A stretch of 56,424 bases of DNA from Bacteroidales bacterium (GTDB lineage: Bacteria; Bacteroidota; Bacteroidia; Bacteroidales; UBA932): contig JAEEXQ010000008.1 in NCBI GenBank assembly GCA_016287875.1, forward strand, positions 1 through 56,424. Direction: 5' to 3'. The position numbers were made by a program, and so were the translations under genes. Within the stretch, counting starts at the first letter, position 1. Each line of letters opens with the position of its first letter. The notes beneath the pieces are model-generated. The model saw nothing but the letters and a program-made list of their open reading frames with translations, ran no database searches and was not told where the DNA came from. Of the stretch, positions 8,351-16,517 are shown piece by piece.

Positions 8351-9810
8351 TTTGTAGTATTTTCTGCTGTGAAATCTGCTCCTACCGTGCTTTCGAGCGC
8401 TGCCTTGGCCACCAGGTAGCTATAGACCGCCTGGCTGGCGGCGAGCTGGGCCTGGGTAAGGGCGAGACGCGAGGCATCGAGGTCGGTAAGGGTGCTGCGG
8501 CCCACTTCGTAGGACTTGGCAGCGATATCGAAGGCCTTCTGGGCCGACTCGAGGGCATCCAGTGCGGATTCGTGGCTCTTGACCGCGGTCTCCATCGTGC
8601 TCAGGTTCTGGCGTATGGAGATGCGCAGCTGCCTCTCGACATTCTCCCTCTGCAGCGAGAGCTCCGCAGCCTGCACGCGGGTCTGGCGTATTTCGTTGTG
8701 CCTCTGGCCGCCGGTGAAGATGGGAATGTTGAGGCTGAGACCCACGAAGGAATAAGGAGTCCACTTGTACTGCTCGAACTTGAAGTCGTTGGTCATCGCG
8801 TTCATACTGTACGAGAAGGCCAGCGAAAGGGTGGGAAGATACCCGTAGCGCTGCATCTTCACGGTGTTGGCGAGCTGGTCGGCCTGGATCGCGAGCTGGC
8901 GCAGGGAGGAGTTGCCCTCGAGGCTGTAATCCTCTCCCACCGCCACGGACTGCATATCGCCGGCATAGACGAGCAGGGAGTCCTTGACATCGATCTCGGT
9001 ATCGAGGTCTATGCCCATCACGGCCTTCAGCTGCCAAAGCGACAGGAAGATGGCATTCTCGGAATTGAACACGTCGGGGATGGCGTTCGCCACCGTGGTC
9101 TTGGCCCTGGCGAGGTCGAGTTCGGATGCCTTGGATGCATTGTACTTCTTATTGGTAAGCTCGAGGTTCTGCACCGCGTTGCGGTACACGCTTTCGTACA
9201 CCTTGTGGGCCTCCTTGGCAAGCAGGGCTGCGAAATAGGCCTGCTTCACCTGGTTCACCATCTCGAGACGGGAAGAACGGGCCTTCTCCACCGCGAGGTC
9301 CACGCTGGCACCGGAAATAGCAAGGCTCTTCCAGAGCTGGGCGTTGATCAAGGGCATAGAAGCGGAGATTCCTCCGTTGAAGGTATTCCAACGGCCTACC
9401 TCGATTCCACCGTCGCCGGCGGACTCGGTTGTGGTGGGAGGCACGTATTCCACATAGGGGATGCCGGTACCGGCATAGAGTTTCTGAAGATGATAGACTA
9501 TGGGATCGAGAATCCCCGCCATCATTCCTGACATTCCGCCGCCATCTTCTTCGTCATCTCCTCCGCCCATATACATAACCTGTTTCTTTATGGTGCGCTG
9601 GTAAGAAGCTGAGGCGCTTATCTGAGGGAACAGGGAAGCATAACTGCCTTTGCGGGCGAACTCGGCCCTTTCCACTTCCATATCGGCGATTTTTACCGTG
9701 GGGCTTTCGGCCAGGGCTATCTCCAGTGCCTGTTCCAGACTTATGACCGCCGGGACTTCCTGTTCCTGAGGGACGGATGCAGCCGCGGCGACTAACATTA
9801 ATAATACCAT
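8347..9810 (-). CDS. TolC-family outer-membrane efflux channel
   Basis: The product is 487 aa with two TolC repeats rich in helices: ISLEQALEIALAESPTVKIAD at the N-terminus and TLTDLDASRLALTQAQLAASQA near the C-terminus. It forms the outer-membrane exit duct of the tripartite pump. It is the first gene of the efflux operon and overlaps the adaptor gene by 4 bp. The apparent signal sequence is short and lacks a basic n-region (MVLLMLVAAAASVPQ); an in-frame stop just upstream rules out a longer ATG start. A 9-bp perfect hairpin lies 22 bp upstream. A Gly/Asp/Glu-rich insertion (GGGDDEEDGGGMSGMM) near residue 82 is unusual. Confidence 0.92.
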   Translation of the reverse strand: MVLLMLVAAAASVPQEQEVPAVISLEQALEIALAESPTVKIADMEVERAEFARKGSYASLFPQISASASYQRTIKKQVMYMGGGDDEEDGGGMSGMMAGILDPIVYHLQKLYAGTGIPYVEYVPPTTTESAGDGGIEVGRWNTFNGGISASMPLINAQLWKSLAISGASVDLAVEKARSSRLEMVNQVKQAYFAALLAKEAHKVYESVYRNAVQNLELTNKKYNASKASELDLARAKTTVANAIPDVFNSENAIFLSLWQLKAVMGIDLDTEIDVKDSLLVYAGDMQSVAVGEDYSLEGNSSLRQLAIQADQLANTVKMQRYGYLPTLSLAFSYSMNAMTNDFKFEQYKWTPYSFVGLSLNIPIFTGGQRHNEIRQTRVQAAELSLQRENVERQLRISIRQNLSTMETAVKSHESALDALESAQKAFDIAAKSYEVGRSTLTDLDASRLALTQAQLAASQAVYSYLVAKAALESTVGADFTAENTTK

Positions 9811-9831
9811 CTCTAACTAATAAATTACGAC

Positions 9832-9858
9832 GGCGCGATACTGAACAAATATCGCGCC
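9832..9858. promoter_or_regulatory. 9-bp perfect hairpin between Sus locus and efflux operon
   Basis: GGCGCGATA (9832-9840) is the exact reverse complement of 9850-9858, with a 9-nt loop. It sits in the 71-bp gap between the last Sus-locus gene and tolC. Neither strand has a good U-run after it, so an operator or a weak attenuator is as likely as a terminator. Confidence 0.5.
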
Positions 9859-9881
9859 ATTGTCACTATTGTAGGCCCATC

Positions 9882-11195
9882 TTATCGGGCTATCACTTTC
9901 CACCCCCATCCGGGCAGTATTCCGTCTGGGTTGTCGGGGGATCCTAGGGCCATTATCCTCTTCGAGGGTTCGGGCGAAAGATTGACATACACCACCACCA
10001 TATTGCGTTTCAGACGGCGGCTGAACGCGACCACGTCGGGATCGGGAGTCTTTATCCATCTGAACTTCCCTCCGCGCTCGCCGGAGGCAAGGGCGGGATT
10101 GTTATGCTTGAGGGCGGTAAGATACTTGAAGAATCCGGTGTGCTCATTCTCGCTCCAGTCGGTGATGGGATCCTTCTCGAAGAATTCCAGCCTGCGGGAG
10201 AGGCCTATTTCCTGACCGGTATAGATCAGGGGCTGGGTCTTGGGCAGGGTGAAGTTCAGCACTTCCAGCGCCTCGGCGGCGGCCCCCATACGTTCGAACT
10301 CGGTGCCGGCCCAGGAGTTTTCGTCGTGATTGGAAGTGAAGGCCAGGCGGAAAGCGGATGCGGGGGTTCCGGACATATCCTTCTCCACATAGCTGCGCAG
10401 GTCTTCCGCAGTCTTCTCGGCGTCCTTATTGGCAGGGCCACGGCCTATGCCGTTCTCGATATGGTGCAATTCCCAGGCATAGGTGGCATCGAACATACCC
10501 TCGGCCATGAATTCCTTCTTCTCGGCCTCGGCGAGGAGGTAGATGTCGGGATAATCGCGGCGCAGGGCGGGCACCAGGTACTCCCAGGTCTCGGAGGGCA
10601 TCTCACCTGCGGCATCGCAGCGGAATCCGTCCACTCCCTTGGCAAGCCAGAAGCGCATTGCATCTTCCTGGGCATACCAGACTTCTTTGTTATCGTAGTT
10701 GAGGCTGCGGGTATCGGTCCAGTCGTATTCCCAGATGGCGTTGCCAAGGGAATCACGCTCGTAGAACTCTGCGGGCTTCTCTTCCATCCAGATATGGTCG
10801 GGAGCGGTCTGGTTGGCCACCCAGTCCATAATCACGCGGAATCCCAAACCGTGCGCAGCGGCGAGCAGGTCCTCGAAATCCTGCATAGTGCCGAATTCCT
10901 CGTTCACGGCCTTGTAGTCGGATATGGCATAGTAACTGCCGAGAGTGCCCTTGCGGCCCTCGACTCCGATCTTGTTGACAGGCATCAGCCAGAGTATGTC
11001 CACTCCCAGGTCCTTCAGGCGGGGCAGCTGGGCCTCGACGCCCTTGAACGTGCCCTCGGGGCTGAACTGGCGGACGTTAACTTCATACACTACGCTGTCG
11101 TACGTCCAATCTGCGTGGACGTTCTTCTCAGGGGCGCTGCAGCAAGCGCTCAGCGCGGCTGCCGTAAGCACGGCGAGCAATAGTTTCTTCCTCAT
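9882..11195 (-). CDS. GH13 alpha-amylase family lipoprotein (second glucanase of the Sus locus)
   Basis: The product is 437 aa with a lipoprotein signal (MRKKLLLAVLTAAALSACC). An alternative ATG 12 bp upstream at 11207 adds MIQY; I preferred the start with basic residues. The catalytic TIM barrel shows region II GVDGFRCDAAGE (nucleophile Asp about 194), region III LLAEAE (acid/base Glu about 223) and region IV TSNHDENS. Region I is DWVANQT, where most family members have DxxxNH, so the usual His is a Gln. It probably degrades malto-oligosaccharides at the cell surface or in the periplasm. It begins directly after the susG-like stop, at the end of the operon. Confidence 0.88.
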   Translation of the reverse strand: MRKKLLLAVLTAAALSACCSAPEKNVHADWTYDSVVYEVNVRQFSPEGTFKGVEAQLPRLKDLGVDILWLMPVNKIGVEGRKGTLGSYYAISDYKAVNEEFGTMQDFEDLLAAAHGLGFRVIMDWVANQTAPDHIWMEEKPAEFYERDSLGNAIWEYDWTDTRSLNYDNKEVWYAQEDAMRFWLAKGVDGFRCDAAGEMPSETWEYLVPALRRDYPDIYLLAEAEKKEFMAEGMFDATYAWELHHIENGIGRGPANKDAEKTAEDLRSYVEKDMSGTPASAFRLAFTSNHDENSWAGTEFERMGAAAEALEVLNFTLPKTQPLIYTGQEIGLSRRLEFFEKDPITDWSENEHTGFFKYLTALKHNNPALASGERGGKFRWIKTPDPDVVAFSRRLKRNMVVVYVNLSPEPSKRIMALGSPDNPDGILPGWGWKVIAR

Positions 11196-11207
11196 ATACT
11201 GTATCAT

Positions 11208-13205
11208 TTATTGCACGAAAACTACCGAGGAGGATGCCCCGAGCTTGACGCTGCTTCCGCTCACGGAAACGCTTCCGAGGGTGACCAGCTTCTTGTCGAG
11301 CTTGTCGTCGGGGAGATCCAGGCTGACCTCGGACGATCCCACATTGTGCAGGACCAGGGCCTTGGAACCGTCGGTGGCGGTCATATACCACGCCGCGACC
11401 GATCCTGCCAAAGTGTTCGAGTCGTTATACTTGGCGTGGGCAGACATCTTTCCGCCTGCAAGTGCAGGGCAGCTGTTGCGGGCCTTGGTCCATTCGAAGT
11501 AGGTCCTGAGCAAGGAGGACGCGCTGGCCTTCTGCTTTTCCACGGAAATGCCGTCGGTCACCAGGGTGTTGTCCACATTGCCGCTCAGGTCGCCAGTGGC
11601 GGCCCTGGATGCCTTGTCCCAGACTATGGGAGTGCGCACGAGTTCGTCCCTGCCGCCATCGTCACCGTCCTTCCCCCAGTATCCGAGCTCCTCTCCCTGA
11701 TAGATGTAGGGCTGGCCTTCGGCAGTCATAAGGAACGCCGCCGCCTGCTTTAGCTTGTCGATATCCCTGCCGAGTATGGTAGCGGCGCGGGTCTCGTCGT
11801 GGTTGGTGAGCTTGGTAGCGGGGATGGCATCCGGGCGGACGGCCGCATATTTGCTGCGGTAGGACATCAGGTCCTTTGCGAAGTAGCAGCCGGTGCGCTG
11901 GTTGAGCACCCACTTCAGCCTCTCCCAGAAATCGAACTCGAAGTTCGCGGGCAGGCCTTTGTAGTAGGGAGACACGGAATTGGCGTCCATCCATACTTCT
12001 CCGACCATATATATGTCGCTGGAATGGGACTTGCGGAAAGTCTCGTTGCAGCGGTCGTACCAGAGCTTGAGGAAGGCAGGATTCTCGCTCCCCCGCTCGT
12101 TGGAATAGATATGCTTGACCGCATCCAGGCGGAAGCCGTCCACGCCCATCCCTATCCACTTGTCGGCTGTCTGCGCCAGGGCCTCGAAGGGCTCGGATGA
12201 GGCAGCGGTGGAAACGGGGCCGTAGTTGAGGTCGGGCATCCAGCTTCCGAATGCGCCCTGGAATTTCATCTGGACGGGGGTGCCGAAGAGTATGTCCTGG
12301 GCATCGGAGCTGCTGAGGGCAAGCGGAGTCCCCAGGCTAAGCACGTTCGCTCCCTTGGGTGCGCCCCACTTGGTACCGTTGTCCCAGCTGCTGTCGGATG
12401 TGCGCACCAGCACTCCCCAGGGCGAGCTGAAATCGAGGGTTATCTCGTAGATATCCGTCCCTGTCCTGTACATACGGACGGCCTTTCCGGGCTCGCCTAC
12501 CCACAGGAACATATTGACGGAAGCATCGGTATTCGGAGCCTGTGCCTCGGAGCTGGCGGGAGTTACCGTGAGCGTCTTGGTGCTGCCGGAGAAATCCACC
12601 TTGAAATGCAGGCGGCCTTCGTAGCCTATCTCACCCACGCTCACATCGTGCCACTCCCCTGCCTGGTAGGAAGGGATCATAGGGAACTTGCCGGCGGCAA
12701 TGTCGGCAGATGGGTTCGCGGAAATGTGGAACCAGCCGAATTCCTTGTGCAGGCTGCCTTTCTTAGCTTCGGCGAACCAGACATTTCCCTTGCCGGTATG
12801 GTTCAGGACATAGTCCATATAGATCTTTATGTCCTTTGCGTGGGCCGCATCTATCAGGGCCTTGAAATCGGCCTCGCTGCCGTATTTGGGGTTGATGGCG
12901 GAGTAATCCCGGACGTCGTATCCGTGGTAGGAATCCGCAGGATGCGCGGGAGAAAGCCAGATGGCTGATACTCCGAGGGCATCAAGATAATCCAGCTTGG
13001 ACTTGATGCCGTTGAAATCCCCGATGCCGTCGCCATCGCTGTCGGCAAAGCTGTAGATAAGCAATTGGTAGCTTATATTCCCCTGCTTCTCGCCGGCCGA
13101 ATAGGAGGGAAGCTCCCACTTGTCCCCGGAGGGCTCAGTATTGTTCTTGCCGCAAGAAGGGAACAGGACCGCGGCAAGCATCAGTGCATATATGAACCTT
13201 TTCAT
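11208..13205 (-). CDS. susG: SusG-like outer-membrane alpha-amylase (GH13) with an internal starch-binding insertion
   Basis: The product is a 665 aa lipoprotein (MKRFIYALMLAAVLFPSC). All four GH13 regions are present: YMDYVLNH (residues 129-136), GFRLDAVKH (nucleophile Asp361), VGEVW (acid/base Glu403) and LTNHDE (Asp470). Regions I and II are about 220 residues apart, far more than in a minimal amylase. Residues about 165-310 form a beta-rich insertion (HFKVDFSGSTKTLTV, GVLVRTSDSSWDNGTKWG) that matches the position of the CBM58 module in Bacteroides SusG. It should hydrolyse surface-bound starch before SusCD import. It lies 75 bp downstream of the SusE/F gene in the same operon. Confidence 0.93.
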   Translation of the reverse strand: MKRFIYALMLAAVLFPSCGKNNTEPSGDKWELPSYSAGEKQGNISYQLLIYSFADSDGDGIGDFNGIKSKLDYLDALGVSAIWLSPAHPADSYHGYDVRDYSAINPKYGSEADFKALIDAAHAKDIKIYMDYVLNHTGKGNVWFAEAKKGSLHKEFGWFHISANPSADIAAGKFPMIPSYQAGEWHDVSVGEIGYEGRLHFKVDFSGSTKTLTVTPASSEAQAPNTDASVNMFLWVGEPGKAVRMYRTGTDIYEITLDFSSPWGVLVRTSDSSWDNGTKWGAPKGANVLSLGTPLALSSSDAQDILFGTPVQMKFQGAFGSWMPDLNYGPVSTAASSEPFEALAQTADKWIGMGVDGFRLDAVKHIYSNERGSENPAFLKLWYDRCNETFRKSHSSDIYMVGEVWMDANSVSPYYKGLPANFEFDFWERLKWVLNQRTGCYFAKDLMSYRSKYAAVRPDAIPATKLTNHDETRAATILGRDIDKLKQAAAFLMTAEGQPYIYQGEELGYWGKDGDDGGRDELVRTPIVWDKASRAATGDLSGNVDNTLVTDGISVEKQKASASSLLRTYFEWTKARNSCPALAGGKMSAHAKYNDSNTLAGSVAAWYMTATDGSKALVLHNVGSSEVSLDLPDDKLDKKLVTLGSVSVSGSSVKLGASSSVVFVQ

Positions 13206-13280
13206 TTTGCTACCTATTTTAAAATCCGTACCTGCAAGTCCGTATCAGGGGCTTGCAGGCAAAATAAATCTCAGGAGATA

Positions 13281-14732
13281 TTACTCGACCACACCGGTGC
13301 CGGCGTTGAAGTCGTAGGTAATCTTCTTACCTGCTTCGATGGCTACCATTTCAGGGTCGCCGCCAGCCTCGCGGTAAACGATCTTACCATCCTTGGGGAT
13401 GAACTCTGCGTGCCACCAGTCTCCGCTGAGGGTGCAGACGACGCAGGTGCGGATCTGCTGACCGGCTGCGACGGTGGTGTAGCTTGCGAGCTTGCCATTG
13501 ATGGTGAAGCGTGCGCTCTCGAGATCCTTGTTCCAGTTTGCATTGCCGAAAGGCTCTGCCATACCGACGATGACAGCGGGCTCTACGATAACCTTGCTGC
13601 CGGCGTAGTCGACCTGGAGGGTGTAGAGGCCGCTTTCAGCGACGAAGCAGTTGCCATCGGACACGGTGAAGCCGGTAGCATTGCCAAGGTCGGTGAAGTC
13701 CTTGCCCCAATCGGTGTTGATAGGGCTGAACTTGAAGCCCTTGCCTGCCTCGATGTAGCGGATTGCCCAGAACTGACCGGGCTGGCTGTGGAACGGGTGC
13801 ATTGCGACAGCGTCGCCGCCTGCTGCAAGATTCCATCCCTGGATACCTTCACCGATCATATACATTTCCTCGGGAAGAGTGGATTCCTGGGTGAGTTTGA
13901 TAGTGGACTTGTAGGAAGCTCCGAGCTCACCTGCAGTGAGTTTGAAAGTAAGGGTGATGTCGTACAGACCAGCCTTTTCGACCTTGATGTTCTTTCCGCC
14001 GGCGGCGAGGGCATCTTCTGCCACGCCTTCCTGGACATTACCGAGGTTGGTGTTGGCACGTACCTTTCCGGCATCGTCGAGGGTGATCTTCCAGGCACCG
14101 CCGTAAGCGAACTTGAACTCACCGTTCTTGCTCATCTCGGCATCCTTGATGGTGTAGGTGATACCTTCGTTGGAGAACTCGGTAGCCTGCATCTTGGTGA
14201 AGCCCCAGCCGTTCATTGCACCACGGACACCCCACTCCACGGGAGCGACGATGATCTGTGCGTTTGCAAGGTCGCCGGCCTTGTTGAGGTCGAGCACGAT
14301 GTGATAGAGTCCGGTAGCGGCAACCTTCATTGCAGGAGCGGTGTCACCGGTCTTGAGTTCGCCCTTCATAATGGCCATCTGGGGATCCTCGCCGTAGATG
14401 GTGCTTCCCTCTTCGGGAGTGAATTCTGCGAGAGTTGCGCTGTAGCGGGTCTTCTTTCCGGCCTCATAAAGCTTGAGATCGAAGTCCTTGCCGCCCTGGA
14501 GCACGATGTATTTCTCGTACATACCGGAGCGCTTGGTCTGATCGGCAGCTTCGTTGATACCTGCGGTCATCATATAAGCAGGCTTGAGTTCGTTGACACC
14601 GGTAGCTTCACCGGCCACGTAGAAACCGTCCTCGACAGCCTCGTCAAGGTTGGTGGTGTTTCCGTTCTTGTCGCAAGATGCGAAGCATACGGCTACGAGT
14701 GCTGCAGCACTCAAAATCATAAACTTTTTCAT
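13281..14732 (-). CDS. SusE/SusF-like starch-binding outer-membrane lipoprotein
   Basis: The product is 483 aa with a lipoprotein signal (lipobox VCFASC). It contains several beta-sandwich carbohydrate-binding units. Starts of units are seen at DGFYVAGEATG, WGVRGAMNGWGFTKM and EMYMIGEGIQGW, with aromatic residues expected for glucan binding. Such proteins hold starch at the surface but have no catalytic residues. Its place between susD and susG matches susE/susF in the Bacteroides locus. Only one such gene is present here, so it may do the work of both. I cannot separate SusE from SusF without alignment. Confidence 0.85.
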   Translation of the reverse strand: MKKFMILSAAALVAVCFASCDKNGNTTNLDEAVEDGFYVAGEATGVNELKPAYMMTAGINEAADQTKRSGMYEKYIVLQGGKDFDLKLYEAGKKTRYSATLAEFTPEEGSTIYGEDPQMAIMKGELKTGDTAPAMKVAATGLYHIVLDLNKAGDLANAQIIVAPVEWGVRGAMNGWGFTKMQATEFSNEGITYTIKDAEMSKNGEFKFAYGGAWKITLDDAGKVRANTNLGNVQEGVAEDALAAGGKNIKVEKAGLYDITLTFKLTAGELGASYKSTIKLTQESTLPEEMYMIGEGIQGWNLAAGGDAVAMHPFHSQPGQFWAIRYIEAGKGFKFSPINTDWGKDFTDLGNATGFTVSDGNCFVAESGLYTLQVDYAGSKVIVEPAVIVGMAEPFGNANWNKDLESARFTINGKLASYTTVAAGQQIRTCVVCTLSGDWWHAEFIPKDGKIVYREAGGDPEMVAIEAGKKITYDFNAGTGVVE

Positions 14733-14780
14733 AAAAAACGTTTTTAATCGATAATTGTTATTAGTTATATTATGTCTGGT

Positions 14781-16505
14781 TTAGTATCCAGGGTTCTGAG
14801 TCCAGATAGGATTGTCGTTCTCGTCGCGGAGCGAAGATTCCAGGACTGAGTAAGGTATGGGGAACCACTTACGGTAATCCTCCTTCCTTGACACGAATTC
14901 CACATAATCGGAATCGTTGAACTTGCCGAAGCGGATAAGGTCGCGGCGGCGCATATTCTCCCACGCGAATTCACGGCCGCGCTCGTCCAGGATCGCGTTC
15001 AGATCCAGGGCTCCGGGAGCCAGCTTGGGATAAGCGGCGATGTAGGCAGCTTCCTTGTCGCCGGCATTATAGCCGAAGCAGCGTTCGCGGAGGCGCTTGA
15101 AATCGGCGCTGTTGGCACTGCTGGTGCCGCTGCCGCCACGCAGTATGGCTTCTTCTTTCATCCAGAGGACATCTGCATAACGGAAGAGCACGAAGTCGTT
15201 TTCGCAGTAATCATACTTGCCTTCCCTGTCGACCTCGTACTTGAACATACGGGCACCTTCAAGGTCGGTCGCTTCGGTGAGAGAGCTCACGGTAGGAACA
15301 ATGATGGCGTCGGACTTGGCCTCGTCCTTATCCTTGAGGAGGGTCTTGCCGTCGGCAGCGTAGATGGGCCCTACGAACCAGCCCCACTGATGGGTGGCAT
15401 TGGTTCCGAGGGCGCGTTCGGCATCGGTGCCGGCGCCGCGGACATCCTCCTTATTGTAACGCTCGATGAAGCTGGGACGGGCGCAGAAACCGTTCCAAGG
15501 CTTCTCGATCATATTGTAGGTCTGCTGATGATTGTAGTTCAGGGTAAGGATGGTGAGACGGAGCTTGTTGGACATACTGCCGTTGCTGCGGGCGTCGAAC
15601 TTGGCGTTTCCGTTCTCGACTATCACGAAGATGTTCTCCTTGCTGCCTTCGTTGTTGATCTTGAAGTTGGTGAAGAAGTTCTCTTCGATGGAGTATGACT
15701 TGGCATTGATGACGGCGTCGCAGCAGCGCACGGCGTTGGTGTAGAAATCTGCCGCAGTGCTGATGGTGCTGGTAAACTTGTTATTGACATCGATGTTGGA
15801 AGGAGTGCAACCGAACGATTCTGCATTCAGATAGAGGCGGGCGAGCAGGGCATAGGCGAAGCCCTGGGTGGCGCGGCCGTAGTTCAGCGCACGGTTGGCG
15901 TCGTTGACAACGGGCAGGTTGGGAGCATTCTTCTCGAGGCAGTCCACCAGGCGGCTCCAGACCTTTTCGGGGGCCATCAGGGGCTCGGTGGTGGCTTCGA
16001 ATTCCTCCTGATAAGGGATGCGTCCGAAGCAGTCGAACAGCATATAGTAGTAGTAGCTGCGCATTACCTCGAGTTCCCCTACGTACTGTGCAAAGACTGC
16101 ATCCGACATAGATTCCTTATTGTTCTGGAGGGTAGAGATGAGCTTGTTGCAGAGGACGGCGCCGGAGATGGTGGTATTCCAGATATTGCGGAATGCCTGT
16201 CCCATCACGTCCCAGTTATGGGTATTGAGGTTACGCCAGTAGTTGCCGTCGGCCCAGTCCTTGTCGGGCATACGTATGGGGCAGATGCCCTCGTCGGCGG
16301 TGAGGGTCACCACTCCCCAGTATCCCCAGTGGTCGTGCAGCCATTTCACGTCTGCATAAGCCTGGCCTACCAGCAGAGCGACGTTCTCTTCTTTGGACAT
16401 CATGTCCTTGGTGGTCGGATTGCCATAGTTGACCTCGTCGAGCATCCCCTCGCAGGAACTCAGCGCAAGGATGGTGACTATGCAAGCAAATATTATCTTT
16501 TTCAT
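14781..16505 (-). CDS. susD: SusD/RagB-family starch-binding lipoprotein
   Basis: The product is 574 aa from MKKIIFACIVTILALSSCEG (an in-frame ATG also exists at 16514). It is a surface lipoprotein with TPR-like helices that forms the lid of the SusC channel. Family features are LYLNAESFGCTPSNIDVNN in the middle, LDLNAILDERGREFAWENMR and RRRDLIRFGKF near the end, and an ending around NPGY. The gene lies 12 bp downstream of the SusC stop, the usual SusC-SusD order. A specificity for alpha-glucans is inferred from the neighbouring amylases. Confidence 0.95.
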   Translation of the reverse strand: MKKIIFACIVTILALSSCEGMLDEVNYGNPTTKDMMSKEENVALLVGQAYADVKWLHDHWGYWGVVTLTADEGICPIRMPDKDWADGNYWRNLNTHNWDVMGQAFRNIWNTTISGAVLCNKLISTLQNNKESMSDAVFAQYVGELEVMRSYYYYMLFDCFGRIPYQEEFEATTEPLMAPEKVWSRLVDCLEKNAPNLPVVNDANRALNYGRATQGFAYALLARLYLNAESFGCTPSNIDVNNKFTSTISTAADFYTNAVRCCDAVINAKSYSIEENFFTNFKINNEGSKENIFVIVENGNAKFDARSNGSMSNKLRLTILTLNYNHQQTYNMIEKPWNGFCARPSFIERYNKEDVRGAGTDAERALGTNATHQWGWFVGPIYAADGKTLLKDKDEAKSDAIIVPTVSSLTEATDLEGARMFKYEVDREGKYDYCENDFVLFRYADVLWMKEEAILRGGSGTSSANSADFKRLRERCFGYNAGDKEAAYIAAYPKLAPGALDLNAILDERGREFAWENMRRRDLIRFGKFNDSDYVEFVSRKEDYRKWFPIPYSVLESSLRDENDNPIWTQNPGY

Positions 16506-16517
16506 ATCCGTCATATT

